A DNA stretch of 32,194 bases from the NCBI GenBank assembly GCA_020846695.1, contig JADLDM010000079.1, forward strand, positions 1 to 32,194, read 5' to 3'. The notes under the pieces are model-generated. The model saw nothing but the letters and a program-made list of their open reading frames with translations. It made no database searches and was not told the DNA's origin. Positions within the stretch are counted from its first letter, which is position 1, and each line of letters begins with the position of its first letter. Below are positions 7,650 through 18,200 of the stretch, in pieces. Made by a program: the position numbers and the translations under genes. The stretch comes from a bacterium (lineage in GTDB: Bacteria > Electryoneota > RPQS01).

Positions 7650-8954
7650 TTATCCGCGTTCGTTGCCGCCTTTGCCGTCTTTGCCGTTCTTTTTCTTCTC
7701 TTCGATCTTGACCTTGTCGCCGTTCTTCAGCTCACGTGCGAGCACGCGATAGGGCCCGGCGATGATGGAGTCGCCATCTGCCAAGCCGGATGTGATTTCC
7801 ATGTAGCGATCGGCGGCGATGCCGGTTGTAATGATCTTCCACATCGCTTCACCGTTGGCGAAGACAAAGACGCCGGTTTCAAGTTCGTCTTTCTGATTCT
7901 GCACCTTCGAGGTATCGAGCGTGCCGGCCCGAACTTGCTCTTGAATCTGGCGAGAGGATTGCTCTTCGACTTCGCGGGAGACTGAGACGATTTCGCCTTC
8001 GCCCTTCTTGCGCACGGCCACGGCCTGAATAGGAACGGAAAGGGCGCCAGTGCGATAGTCGGTTTCGACATCCACCGTAGCGGACATGCCGGGACGGATA
8101 CCGGGGATGCTGTCAATCAAAAAGATTTTAACTTCAAAATTAGTCGCGGAAACGTCCGCGCCGAAATCGCCGGAGGCCGTGATGTTGCTGGCGGATTGAG
8201 CGATTTCGGTGACCACGCCCTTGAAGGTGGTATCGGGGAAGGCGTCAATTTCGACGCGCGCGGTATCTCCAAGCGCGACATTGATAACGTCGTTTTCATC
8301 CACGCTGGCGAGCACCTGCATCTTGCTCAGATCGGCGACGATGAGAATAACGTCCTCTTGAAACTGACTTCCAAGAGTGAGTTCGCCGACTTCTTTGTTC
8401 AATACGGAGATGGTTCCCGACATGGGAGCGGAGAGGCGGGTCTTGCCGAGATTTTCGCGCGACTGACGCTCGTTGGCTTCGGCGCGTTCGAGTTCAGCTT
8501 CGGCAAGTTTGTATGCAGCTTCGGCTCCGTCTTTGTCTGCCTGCGAAGCCATGCCGCGCGCAACAAGTTCGGAGATTCTGCGATAATCCGCGTCAGATTT
8601 CTGCTTGTTGGCTTGCGCGGATTTGAGAGCGGACTTGGAAGCATCGAGAGCCGAGATGTAAACCTCGGGATCGAGCTCTACGAGGAAATCGCCCTGTTGA
8701 ACCACGTCTCCTTCCTTGACCGTCAGTTTGACAATGCGGCCCGGAATTTCAGCAGAGACCTTGACCTGAGTGACGGGATCAATCTTGCCTTCGGCGGCAA
8801 CAGTGGCAACGAGGCGGCGCAAGCTCGCGGCCTCGACTGTGACTTCGGTAACTTTTTTCTTTTCGGCGTTGTTCTTCTGGATTGCTCCAATGACCACGCC
8901 TGCGACGACGAGCACGCCGCCGATCCAGAGAATACGTCTTGTCTTCTTCGTCAT
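7650..8954 (-). CDS. HlyD/MacA-family periplasmic adaptor of an efflux pump
   Basis: This 434-residue protein has one N-terminal membrane helix (8-26), the first half of a lipoyl-like domain (66-95, with [26 protein letters not shown]), a helical hairpin rich in Ala/Lys/Glu (100-171), the second lipoyl half ([25 protein letters not shown], 174-198), then beta-barrel and membrane-proximal domains. The tail is very basic ([19 protein letters not shown]). This is the MacA/RND adaptor architecture. It would bridge the MacB-like permeases to a TolC-type outer-membrane channel, which is not in the window. The start is the ATG at 8954. A GTG at 8969 in the same frame has no better ribosome site. It is first in the operon. 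A 95 bp spacer with a run of nine C (7614-7622) separates it from the ATPase gene. Confidence 0.93.
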   Translation of the reverse strand: MTKKTRRILWIGGVLVVAGVVIGAIQKNNAEKKKVTEVTVEAASLRRLVATVAAEGKIDPVTQVKVSAEIPGRIVKLTVKEGDVVQQGDFLVELDPEVYISALDASKSALKSAQANKQKSDADYRRISELVARGMASQADKDGAEAAYKLAEAELERAEANERQSRENLGKTRLSAPMSGTISVLNKEVGELTLGSQFQEDVILIVADLSKMQVLASVDENDVINVALGDTARVEIDAFPDTTFKGVVTEIAQSASNITASGDFGADVSATNFEVKIFLIDSIPGIRPGMSATVDVETDYRTGALSVPIQAVAVRKKGEGEIVSVSREVEEQSSRQIQEQVRAGTLDTSKVQNQKDELETGVFVFANGEAMWKIITTGIAADRYMEITSGLADGDSIIAGPYRVLARELKNGDKVKIEEKKKNGKDGKGGNERG

Positions 8955-8996
8955 GATTTTCTGACCCACTAAGTTGACCCCAAGGGGCGCACTTCA

Positions 8997-9023
8997 TTGA
9001 CCGCGACGGGCGCGGCTTACAAT
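8997..9023 (+). promoter_or_regulatory. Possible promoter of the coiled-coil gene pair
   Basis: TTGACC (8997-9002) and TACAAT (9018-9023) are separated by 15 bp, slightly short for sigma70. They lie in the divergent region between the efflux operon and the gene starting at 9148. No better pair was seen on the plus strand. Confidence 0.35.
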
Positions 9024-9147
9024 ACCCCGTTCAATAGGAATGGAGCAGGAACCCGGGGAAATGTTGCAGACCTGCTTCCTCGTCTGGCCACAAACTTGCA
9101 CAGAGGGGTCGCGATGAGCTATTTTGCTTCACGATGGAGATAATGAT

Positions 9148-11691
9148 ATGACGCCTTCCAAACCCGGCCTGGGCACCGAATTAGTAGAGCCGCTACGCAA
9201 TTTCCTCGAGTCCTTCACGCAAGAGCTTACAGAACAGCAGTTTATTCCGGCGTTCAGGGATGAGCTTGGAAAGCTGGCCCAGGCATTCGAAAATATCCAA
9301 CAGGCCGGTGACACCCTGCAACAGGTTGCGCGCGGTGTTGACAGGTTGCGCGACGTCTTCGCCCCTGCCGGAACGCGAATGCTCGACGGAGTCAAGGAGT
9401 TGGAGGCGCAGATGCGCTCCAATTCGGACCTGTTGCGCACACAAGCTAACGAAGTTCTGACGCAACTTCAAACTTCGCATTCAGAATTGGAGACCGCGCT
9501 CAGGCGCGAGTCAGGTCTGTTGGGCGATCATTCTTCGGCGGGACGTGAAGCCGTGATGCGGATATCGGGAGAGGTTGAAGAGCGGCTTTCGTTGTTCTCG
9601 CAGAAGCTCGATCAGCTTTGTGCCCGAGCGGAGCAGGAACTCGGGCAGTTCTCGGCGCTTGCAGCCAGATCGAGCGAGCCGGCAGCGCCGGTTGCAACCG
9701 CGGCGCCTCAGCAGGTTGCGACGGCGCAGATCACTCTGGAATCGAGCGAAGAACTCAAGTCGTATTTGTCGCGCGCGGAGAGCAGTGTTGCGGATGAATT
9801 ATCCCGGCATTCGAGCGAGATCCGCGAGCTGTTAAACTCGAATACGAAGGAGAGTCAGGAGCGGCTGACGCGACTGGACAAGACGATTGATGAAGCATTG
9901 CGCGCCGTGGCTCCGCGCGTCCAGAGTGAATTGGACAGCGCGCTGACCAGATTGCGCGATCAGATGGATGCGATTGTGCGAGCGGAGCGCGAGGCGCTGC
10001 CTGCTCCGGTCGAGCAGCATCAAGAGCAGGCCCCCGCGACGGTGGTCATCACGTCTTTGACTTCGACGGAAAACCGGCTGTTGCGCGAGTTCGATGAATT
10101 GCGTAAATCGGGAACGTCTGAGCTTACGGAGATACAAAAGGGGCTTGCCAACCTGGCTCTCGATTTGGCCGAGATTACAGAGAAGCAGACGGAGCGAGTC
10201 GAGAAAGAGCAGCAGACGATTAAGGAATCGCTGATCAAAGTGGATCGGATGCTGAAGGAGCGGGCCGCAGAATTCGGGATTGTGTCGAAGCATCTCGGCG
10301 AAGGCAAGCAGCAGCTTGAAGCGCTGAAGGCGCAGCAGGCGCACTCGGTGACGCAGCTTACGCAGCTCGTGTCGGGCTCGCTTGAAAAGATGGGCGTTCA
10401 AGCACAGCTTGCGCAGCACGTGAAGGACGCTGTGGACTCCGGGTTCAGCACGCTGAAGACGAACGTCGCACGTATTGAAGAGTATCTTCCGAAGACGGTT
10501 GAGCAGGCGGTTCAGGAAAGCCGCGCCGTAAGGGAGCGAATAGAGGCGGCGCTAAATGATTTGCGCGGGAAACTGGACGGGCGGTTTGACAGTTCGCTCC
10601 AGAAGAGTGAAGAGTCGCTCAAGGAGCTTGCGACATCGTGGGCGGAGCAGTATCGCCAGCTCAAGGGCGACATTGAGAAGAAACTTGATGGGGCGGGAGA
10701 TATCCTGAAGTCGGATTTGGAGAAGCTGGCGGGCTTCGTTCGCGAGCAGACCAAGCAGCAGGAATTGCGATCCGCTGATCTTTCCGACGAACTCATACGC
10801 GCGCACACGATTCTCGACGAGAGAATGTCGAAATTTGAGTCATCGCGCGAAGAGAACGAGCAGTTTTCGCGGGCGATTGAGCAGCACGTAAAGGTGGTGG
10901 CCTCGGAAGTTACGACCTTGCGCTCGAAATCGCAGGAGCAGCTTGAAGTTCTGAAAGAGGCGATTCGCGCGAACTACGACGACAACTCCGCACGACTGAA
11001 GGAAGTGATTGACGGAGGATTCGATCGCTTCCTCGAACAGATCCGCACCGTGCCGCAGGCGCTGGAACGCTATTCGAAATTCACGGAGGCGATGCACCAG
11101 AGCAGTCAGCTTGCGCTGCAAGGGATTTCCGGCGACACGGCAAACCTGCTTACATTGGCCAAAGCAGAGTTTGAAGAGATTCGCGCGAATACCGAGGCGC
11201 AGAAGAAGCTGTTTCCGCTGATTAACAAGAGTCTGGAGAAGCACGGCGGCATGTTGGAAGGCGTGCGGCGTGCGCAGGCTGAGCAGGATAAGGCGCTGGA
11301 TAAGCAGAGCAAGTATCAACATGAGACGCGTGATGAGTTGACGCGATTCCTTATTGATCTGAAGGGCGAGATCCGAAGGGTCGAAGGCGCGGAGCAAACG
11401 CGGCTTACGGAACTCGATCAGATGCTGCACTCGATTTACGGTGAACTTGAGAAGCTGCAACGCAATGATCTCCCCGCCTTCCGGCGCGAACTGATCAACT
11501 TGATTCAATCAAAATTTGATTTCATCGAGAGCACGAACGCGGATCGGCAGAATGCGTTTCGCGCGGAATTGACGACGCGGCTGGAAGAAGACCGGAAGAA
11601 CACGAAGAAGATGCTGACGATGATCGCGGGGCTGGTCGGCCTTGGAGTGCTGGTTCAGTTTGCGCTCCACTATCGGCTTTTCTCCTTCTAA
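9148..11691 (+). CDS. Long coiled-coil protein with a single C-terminal membrane helix, unknown function
   Basis: From the ATG at 9148 the protein has 847 residues. GGAG lies 8 nt upstream, so this start beats the TTG at 9124. Apart from a short Ala/Pro/Gln-rich linker near residues 175-195 and another around 290-310, it is almost wholly charged, heptad-like helix rich in Glu, Gln, Lys, Arg and Leu (for example EKQTERVEKEQQTIKESLIK). A membrane helix lies at the extreme C-terminus (about 824-843, MLTMIAGLVGLGVLVQFALH), ending with only a few residues. There is no signal peptide, so this is a tail-anchored topology with a long cytoplasmic rod. I recognise no family. It resembles methyl-accepting or RmuC/SMC-like rods only in composition. 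The next gene starts 18 nt downstream and should be a partner. A terminator follows that gene, making this a two-gene unit. Confidence 0.85.
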   Translation: MTPSKPGLGTELVEPLRNFLESFTQELTEQQFIPAFRDELGKLAQAFENIQQAGDTLQQVARGVDRLRDVFAPAGTRMLDGVKELEAQMRSNSDLLRTQANEVLTQLQTSHSELETALRRESGLLGDHSSAGREAVMRISGEVEERLSLFSQKLDQLCARAEQELGQFSALAARSSEPAAPVATAAPQQVATAQITLESSEELKSYLSRAESSVADELSRHSSEIRELLNSNTKESQERLTRLDKTIDEALRAVAPRVQSELDSALTRLRDQMDAIVRAEREALPAPVEQHQEQAPATVVITSLTSTENRLLREFDELRKSGTSELTEIQKGLANLALDLAEITEKQTERVEKEQQTIKESLIKVDRMLKERAAEFGIVSKHLGEGKQQLEALKAQQAHSVTQLTQLVSGSLEKMGVQAQLAQHVKDAVDSGFSTLKTNVARIEEYLPKTVEQAVQESRAVRERIEAALNDLRGKLDGRFDSSLQKSEESLKELATSWAEQYRQLKGDIEKKLDGAGDILKSDLEKLAGFVREQTKQQELRSADLSDELIRAHTILDERMSKFESSREENEQFSRAIEQHVKVVASEVTTLRSKSQEQLEVLKEAIRANYDDNSARLKEVIDGGFDRFLEQIRTVPQALERYSKFTEAMHQSSQLALQGISGDTANLLTLAKAEFEEIRANTEAQKKLFPLINKSLEKHGGMLEGVRRAQAEQDKALDKQSKYQHETRDELTRFLIDLKGEIRRVEGAEQTRLTELDQMLHSIYGELEKLQRNDLPAFRRELINLIQSKFDFIESTNADRQNAFRAELTTRLEEDRKNTKKMLTMIAGLVGLGVLVQFALHYRLFSF

Positions 11692-11709
11692 CCGACAGGC
11701 AGCCAAGCA

Positions 11710-13266
11710 ATGTCCAACCGATTCTCAGCTTCATCCACAGCGGCGCTGGCGTTTCTCAATCGTCTGGTGGAGAGTGCGATGCGCGACGCCGACCGGCTTG
11801 CGGCTCCGCAGCTTCTTGAACTCCAGACCCTTTGCCGGGAAGCGGGACTGCATCTCTCGCTGCTGGACGTCTTCAGTGCGGTGTGCGATAGAGAGCCTGC
11901 CGTGTTCATTTGCGGAGGAGACGAGCAGACGGCGTCCGACGTGGCGCACTGTTTCGGATTGCGCACACAGTTGCCGGCCGCAGTGGAGGCGCCGCTCTTG
12001 TGGTGGGTGAAGCCGGGTGAGACTAACGCATCGGCGATTTCTGTTGGGAACAACTACAGGGAACTTTCGGAGAACGCGCTTCATGCACTGCTTGGTTCGG
12101 ATTTGCCGATGGATCGTGTGACGGTCTTAGCGAAGCAGGTGGAATCCGAATCGTCGTGGCGCGCAGCGTGGATTTCCGATCCGGAACTCCTGAGCAGATT
12201 CATGGGTTGGCCTGCGCTCTTGGAAGCTCTCATGGCGGCACAGGTTGTGGTGGTGATTGGCGATGATCTGCCGCAAAATTTCGCGCCGTGGCTTTCGAGA
12301 CCCGGACTTGTGAGCTTTCAACTCGCGACGACGGAAATTTGCCGCGATGACGTGCGCGGGCCGCTACTTTCGCAGCTTTGCGCACTTCGCGAGCAGGGAG
12401 CCGCCGAGCACCAGAGTGTGTTGGATGCGACGTGGCAGTTTCTTTCGCCGAGATTGCTGGATTCCCTCGATGCACTTCGTCAGCAATATACGCTTGAAAT
12501 CGACCGGCAGAACGGCAAGGTGCAGACAACGAGGCAGATGCTTGGAGAGTATCGCCGGAACTGGATCAGCGGAGTTCGCAACCTCATCAGCGATTACATG
12601 ACGAAGAAGGTCACGGGTCAGGCATTTGCGACGCTGCTTGAGCCGAAGCAGGCCGGACCGCAGGCGGAGAATTTCTTGCAGGCGATGGCCATGCAGACCT
12701 TGAACAAGCGCTTGACGGAGATGATGACCGATCGCATGGCGGAGTTTGTGCAGGGACTCAGCGCTTTGGCGACGCGTGTTGATCTTCGCTCTATTCCGCT
12801 GAAGGACCTTGACACGGTCTGGAATCCGCAGCCGCTCGCTTCCCAGATTGAAAACGAATTGAGCGCAAAGAGCTTTTTCACAAAAGGCGGCGGCGAACGC
12901 GCGGGATTGGTCGGGTCGCTGATGGGAAAGTCGGATGAGATTGTTCAGCAACGGAAGAACCAGCTCGCGCGCGCCTCGAAGCTGGTGCAGCAGACTTTGG
13001 AAAGCGACTTTCAGGAATGGTGCGACAACTTTCTGCACACGGTTGAGCAACGCGTGCGCGTGCAGATTGCCGCTGCGCAGATCAACCAGGGACTTCCCGA
13101 TCATGAGGCGCTGAGGCGCGGACTGGAGGGAATTGATCGCCTGACGACCCTGCTTGAAGGACGGCGCGAAGGAAGCCGAACGGCTCCCGGACAGCACACG
13201 TCGGCCTGGCTTGGTGCGCTTTCCAAGCGGCGTTGGTTTCGCCGCTACACACCGGCGGCGGCCTGA
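11710..13266 (+). CDS. Unknown protein, possibly a degenerate dynamin-like GTPase
   Basis: A 518-residue soluble protein with no signal peptide or membrane helix. The first 220 residues look like an alpha/beta domain: REPAVFICGGDEQTAS (61-75) sits where a dynamin-type P-loop (G-x4-GKS/T) would be expected but lacks the Lys, and AQVVVVIGDDLPQNF (177-191) resembles the later strand-plus-loop carrying the N/TKxD guanine motif, again without its key residues. Residues 235-500 are mostly helical (SLDALRQQYTLEIDRQNGKVQTTRQMLGEYRRNW), like the stalk of bacterial dynamins. The similarity is by eye and may be wrong. The gene lies 18 nt after the coiled-coil membrane protein and ends just before a strong terminator, so the pair probably acts together, perhaps in membrane or envelope organisation. 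Confidence 0.8.
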   Translation: MSNRFSASSTAALAFLNRLVESAMRDADRLAAPQLLELQTLCREAGLHLSLLDVFSAVCDREPAVFICGGDEQTASDVAHCFGLRTQLPAAVEAPLLWWVKPGETNASAISVGNNYRELSENALHALLGSDLPMDRVTVLAKQVESESSWRAAWISDPELLSRFMGWPALLEALMAAQVVVVIGDDLPQNFAPWLSRPGLVSFQLATTEICRDDVRGPLLSQLCALREQGAAEHQSVLDATWQFLSPRLLDSLDALRQQYTLEIDRQNGKVQTTRQMLGEYRRNWISGVRNLISDYMTKKVTGQAFATLLEPKQAGPQAENFLQAMAMQTLNKRLTEMMTDRMAEFVQGLSALATRVDLRSIPLKDLDTVWNPQPLASQIENELSAKSFFTKGGGERAGLVGSLMGKSDEIVQQRKNQLARASKLVQQTLESDFQEWCDNFLHTVEQRVRVQIAAAQINQGLPDHEALRRGLEGIDRLTTLLEGRREGSRTAPGQHTSAWLGALSKRRWFRRYTPAAA

Positions 13267-13283
13267 CGCCTCTCTTTCCTCTG

Positions 13284-13323
13284 AAGAGCGCCCGCATTTT
13301 GTGTGGGCGCTCTTGCTTTTTCC
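13284..13323 (+). terminator. Rho-independent terminator after the coiled-coil gene pair
   Basis: AAGAGCGCCC (13284-13293) and GGGCGCTCTT (13305-13314) form a perfect 10 bp stem, followed by GC and a run of five T. It lies 17 bp after the stop at 13266 and separates this unit from the Omp85 operon. The arms are identical to those at 28287-28310. Confidence 0.85.
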
Positions 13324-13340
13324 TCCGATTTTCGCATAAT
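13313..13340 (+). promoter_or_regulatory. Possible promoter of the Omp85/TamB operon
   Basis: TTGCTT (13313-13318) and CATAAT (13335-13340) are 16 bp apart and overlap the tail of the terminator. Transcription would begin close to the first ATG (13348), giving an almost leaderless message. This is a moderate match only. Confidence 0.3.
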
Positions 13341-13347
13341 TTCAAGA

Positions 13348-15249
13348 ATGGTGAAAAAGACGATGCAATACCCCGTCCGCAGCTTTGGAGCACGCGCTCC
13401 TTTGCGGCGGTTTGCTCTCTTTGCACTCTTGCTGTTCCTTAGCTCATCCGCGCGCGCGCAGTTCACGCTTGAGGAGTACGAATCGTGGCAGCGCTACACT
13501 GGCTGGCCGATTCGAGTGATCGAGTTTCCGGGCATTCATGCCTTTGCGCGCGCGGACCTTCTAACCGTCATGGCGACCGAGAAGCCGACGTGGCTCAGGC
13601 GATACGTACCCATCGGCAGCCGCACGACGTTTTATGCGGACGACTTTGCGACGGACCTGATTCGCGTGCGGAACTTCTATGCGCGAGAGGGATTTCCGCG
13701 AGCGGAAGTGACTGGGCTTGTGATTCCCGAAGAGAAGCAGCTTAGACTGTTGGTGCGCATCAGTGAGGGTGAGCCCCTGCTGTTGCGCAGTTGGCGAATG
13801 CAGCTTGCCGAAGGAAGTCAAGCGCGCGTGGATTCCGCACGCTGGTCGGCAAAGCTGCCAATCAAGATCGGCAAGCGGATTTCAGGAACGACTCTGAAGA
13901 TGTCCGCTGATACACTTCGCTACGAATTGCAGCTCAACGGACACGCGAAGGCGCGGGTGCAAGTGGACACTCTGGAGAGTTCCACGCCGTTTGAAGCCGA
14001 TGTTGTCTTCAAGCTCAATCCGGGGCCATATTGCCGTATCGGGCGGACAGCGATTGCGGGTTTGAAGCAGGTGCGCGAACCGACGGCGCGGCGCGAATTG
14101 ACCTATCATGAGCATGATCCCTATTCGCCGCTTGTTATTGAAGAGACACGCAAGAGATTGCTGAGATTGGAGACCTTCCGACTGGTGCGTGTTGAACTGG
14201 ATTCGGTGAGCCGCGCGGATACGATTGACGTGCAGTACAGCACGGAGGAAGGCAACCGCTATCTGATTCGCACGGGCGGCGGCTACGACACGGAAGACGG
14301 CGCGCGCGCGGAAGCGAAGTTGACGGATTTGAATTTCTTCGGGCGGGCGCGTCGTTTTACAACGGAGGTGAAAGCCTCGCGCCTGTTCGGAGCGAGCGAT
14401 GAAGTGAACCGAAGCATCGGATTCAATCTCTTCTGGCCGCACACGCCGTGGAACGCTACGGACATCACCCTTGCTCCGGCTTGGAAGTATGAATTTAACG
14501 GCGGCGCGATTACGGAAACACGCTCTTCCACCACGATTCTTTCTGCGGCGCCATTGCGGAAGACGGCGATTTCGGTTTCCAATGAGTTCGGTAGTCAGAC
14601 GGTGGAACTCGCGGGACAGGATACGATTCCTTCCGAGACGAGCACAATTTCGATTGAGTCTTTCTCGATTGGTTGGGACACGCGCGACAATCCGCTGGTG
14701 CCGCGTCGCGGACATTTCCTAAGTTTCTCCGCGTCGGAATCGGGCGCGTTTTGGAATATTGACAATCGTTGGTGGCGTGCGGTGTTGGGTGGGCGCGTGC
14801 TGGCGCCGGCGAATCGCTTCACAACGTTTGCTTTTCGCGGCGAAGCGGGAGCAATGGGACCGCTTCATCAATCCGAAGAGACGCCGATCAATGAGCGCTT
14901 TCGTTTGGGCGGAGCTTCGGACATTCGCGGCTGGGGAAATGATATGGTGGGACCGCGAACTACGGATGGCGCTGCGGTGCTCGGCGGAGATGTTTCGATG
15001 TATGCATCTGCGGAAGTGCGTCGCCAGATTTGGGGACCCGTAACGTTTGTGCTGTTTGCCGATGCGGGAAATGCGTGGAACGATTCCAAAGCCGTACGCT
15101 TGGACGACGTCTATTATGCAGGCGGAGCAGGTTTGCAGTTTCTGACGCCGTTCGGGCCGGTGCGCACGGACTTTGGCTATCAATTGACCGAGAATCCCTA
15201 CGGAGAAAGGCCCTGGGCAATTCATCTTGTCCTGGGCTCGACTTTCTGA
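13348..15249 (+). CDS. Omp85-family outer-membrane protein, TamA-like (three POTRA plus barrel)
   Basis: From the ATG at 13348 the protein has 633 residues. An ATG at 13363 would give a tidier signal peptide (RRFALFALLLFLSSSARAQ). After the signal come three POTRA-like units: one from about WPIRVIEFPGIHAF to ISEGEP, a second ending FKLNPGP, and a third YCRIGRTAIAGLKQV to STEEGNRY. Then follows a 16-strand barrel with the Omp85 loop-6 signature RLGGASDIRGW (about 519-529) and a C-terminal strand ending in Phe (LVLGSTF), the signal read by the Bam machine. Size and POTRA number fit TamA rather than BamA (five POTRA). It stands first in an operon directly before tamB, with one base between stop and start. 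It should insert or support outer-membrane proteins or lipid transfer together with TamB. Confidence 0.9.
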   Translation: MVKKTMQYPVRSFGARAPLRRFALFALLLFLSSSARAQFTLEEYESWQRYTGWPIRVIEFPGIHAFARADLLTVMATEKPTWLRRYVPIGSRTTFYADDFATDLIRVRNFYAREGFPRAEVTGLVIPEEKQLRLLVRISEGEPLLLRSWRMQLAEGSQARVDSARWSAKLPIKIGKRISGTTLKMSADTLRYELQLNGHAKARVQVDTLESSTPFEADVVFKLNPGPYCRIGRTAIAGLKQVREPTARRELTYHEHDPYSPLVIEETRKRLLRLETFRLVRVELDSVSRADTIDVQYSTEEGNRYLIRTGGGYDTEDGARAEAKLTDLNFFGRARRFTTEVKASRLFGASDEVNRSIGFNLFWPHTPWNATDITLAPAWKYEFNGGAITETRSSTTILSAAPLRKTAISVSNEFGSQTVELAGQDTIPSETSTISIESFSIGWDTRDNPLVPRRGHFLSFSASESGAFWNIDNRWWRAVLGGRVLAPANRFTTFAFRGEAGAMGPLHQSEETPINERFRLGGASDIRGWGNDMVGPRTTDGAAVLGGDVSMYASAEVRRQIWGPVTFVLFADAGNAWNDSKAVRLDDVYYAGGAGLQFLTPFGPVRTDFGYQLTENPYGERPWAIHLVLGSTF

Positions 15250-15250
15250 G

Positions 15251-18200
15251 ATGCTACGCGTCCTGAGCAGAATATTGATTTGGCCATTCGCACTGATTGC
15301 GGCGATTCTTTGCGCGCTGTTCTTCGCGCTGCAGCTTGAACCGGTGCTGAACTTTGCGGCTCAGCGCGCGCTTAAGATTGTTAATGAATCGCTGCGCGGC
15401 TCCATTCAGGTTGAGAGAGCGCGATTTTCATTTACCGGGCAAGTGTATGTTTCGGATTTGGTGATTCGGGACGAGCGCGATGAGGCCGCGCTTTCGGCGA
15501 AGACCGTTGCGGTGTGGCTCGCGCCTTGGGACCTTGTGCTCGGCAGAGTGCATGTCTTGAAGGCGGACATCACCGGAGTTCGCGTTCACTACGTGCAGGA
15601 TTCCACAGGCTCGAATCTTCAAAGATCGTTCGCGTCGCGAGCACCTGCCAAGAAGGACACAACACAGTCGGAGACATGGGTGCGGGTTGACCGGACGAGC
15701 ATTTCATTTGACTCGATTGCGGTTACGCTCGATTCTTTGACTGAATATTCGCTTGAAAACGTGAAGCTGGAACTTTCGGCCCTGCTGACGGATTCTACAA
15801 TCGGTTACGAAATTGAGTTGGAGTCGAAACCGCTGATCGAGCTAACGGGCGATGGAACGGTGTGGATTCAACCTGAGTTTCGCCATTCGGGACACTTTGC
15901 CGTGAAGGCCGATTCCAGTTTAGTCCTGAAGTATGTTCCCGCGCTGCCGAATCCGGGGAATCTCATGTTGGAAGGAAATGTGCGAGCAACTGCTTCGAGT
16001 ATTCACGCAGATTGTTTCGTCAGCGCTGATCAGGTGGGGAGCGGCGCATTTGACGTGATGGTCTCGAACATGAGCACGATGCCGGAGGTTCGCGGCGAGA
16101 TGTTCTTTGATACGCTGTCGCTGGTTCCGTGGATTGGTGATTCGCTTGCGCATCGTTTCTCCGGGCACGCAACCTTTCAGAAAACTCGATCCGCAGACTG
16201 GATTCATGATTGGAGCGGCGAGCTTGTACTGGATAGTTCGATGCTGAATCACATCGGAATAGACGCAAAGCTCTCTGTCAACTACCACGGTGATTCGGCG
16301 CGCGCCGACGGAGAAATTTCCACAGAGTTCGGTAGCGCAAGACTTGATGCTTCCGCGCATGGATTGGAGTCGGAACAATTGCAGGTTGAGGGATCGGGTT
16401 TGGTCGAGAGAATCGAGCTGCACAAATTCGCACCGCAGATTCCGGATTCGCTTTCGCCGCTGACAGGACGTGTGGAATTTGCATGGAAGCAGGGAGACAC
16501 GAAGGCGACGGAGGCGCGAGTGCGCGCGGAACTTTCGACGCTTACTTTCGGGAAACACAAACTTGACAGTCTGTCGCTCAATGCGGAACTTGAAGGCTCG
16601 CATGTGCAGCTTCATCCCACGGTTGCGAGATTAGGAAGCTCCGCTTTCACGGTTTCGGCGCAAGGAAGTCTTGAAGACTCGATTGAGGTTGAGATTGATG
16701 CGGATGTGCCGAAGCTTGCGGAACTCTTTGAGCTTGCCGCAGGTTTCACGCTTGAGACAGATTCGCTGGACGGCGCATTGACTTTGACATCACGCGCGAC
16801 AATTCTGCTTCAAGACAGTGCGCTTGCGGATTTGCGCGCGCATGGAAGCATTAAATTGAGTGACGTGACCTACGGCGACATGAAGCTGAAAACCGCCGAG
16901 ATTTCCTTCGCGGAATTTTCGCTTGAGGATTCGACCATTACTGTTGCACTCGACGCGGATTCACTCTCCTTATCCGGGGAAACCATAACGAATATCCGCG
17001 TGGACACAGAGGGGAATTGGCTGCGTTCGCACTTCGGAGCAAGGATGTCGGCGCGTGGCGACACCTTTCGTATTGCCTCAAGCGGAGACTACGACCTCAC
17101 CCGTGCGCGATATCGAATTTCGATGGACAGTCTTTCGCTTGAGATTTTTGGAAGCCATTGGGTGAACGACTATCCGTTCGAGCTATCCTTCGACAGCTTG
17201 ACTTACGAAGTGGACGGGCTGACGATGCGTTCCGGCTTGGGAGTCTTGCGCGCGGCGGGACTCGTTTCAAGAACAGGTGAACAGGATCTCGCGCTGGAGT
17301 TTTCCGGATTCCGCACGGGACAGCTCTCCACATTTACCGGTGCGGAAGTGCCCGATGGAAAGCTCAATTTGCGACTGCAATTCGCAGGGCCCGCCTCAGC
17401 GATTGTGGGAAATCTCGACGCGTCGCTGGACAGCGTGACCTACAATCAGTCGCCGATCTCCGATGAATTTTCACTGAGTGCGGAAATCGGAAACAACGGC
17501 GTGCTTTCAGCGAGCGGTAACTCGATCTGGTTTGGTGATACTTCGCTTGTGTTTTCGGCGTCCGTTCCCGCGACACTCTCATTGGAAAACGGAATCAGTG
17601 TGGTGGACTCGCTGCCGCTTTCGGGCCGATTGCTTTTGCTGGAGCAATCCATCGGAAGAATCAGTCCGTGGTTGGAACAGAACACGCATCTTGACGGAGT
17701 TTGCTCCGCCGACTTGAATTTGAAAGGAACATTGCGCGAGCCGGATTGGAACGGCGAGATTCATTTGCGCGACGGTTATTACGGTGACAATCGTTACGGC
17801 ATCGGTTACAAGTGGATCATGTTTGACGCGGAGCTTCTGCGGGACTCGCTGCTGATCAGACAATTCCGTGCGACCAGCAAAGGAACCTTGACCGGATCAG
17901 GATACGCCGTGTTAGGCGTGCCATGGCCCGAGCGCTTGGATTTGACTTTGAATTTCGACAAATTCAATGCGGTGGATTCGCGGATTCAGAAGGCGAAATT
18001 GGACGGCGCGCTGCACATCGTCGGGCCGTTCGATTCTCTTGACGCATCTGGCGACATCACACTTGAAGAGGGGTTTTATCGGATCACGCAATCGGCGACC
18101 AAGGACATTGAGACCGTCAATCTCGACAGTGTGCTTGCCGTGATGCGAGGCGATACGATTGAGCAGGGTTTCAATGCGGATGCGCTTTACAACTCAACTG

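Noticed and set aside
12364-14715. Minus-strand open frames of 277 codons at 12364-13197 and 13882-14715
   Set aside because: Both are shadows of the pseudo-GTPase-like gene and the Omp85 gene. They are rich in Arg/His/Gln as expected for antisense frames.
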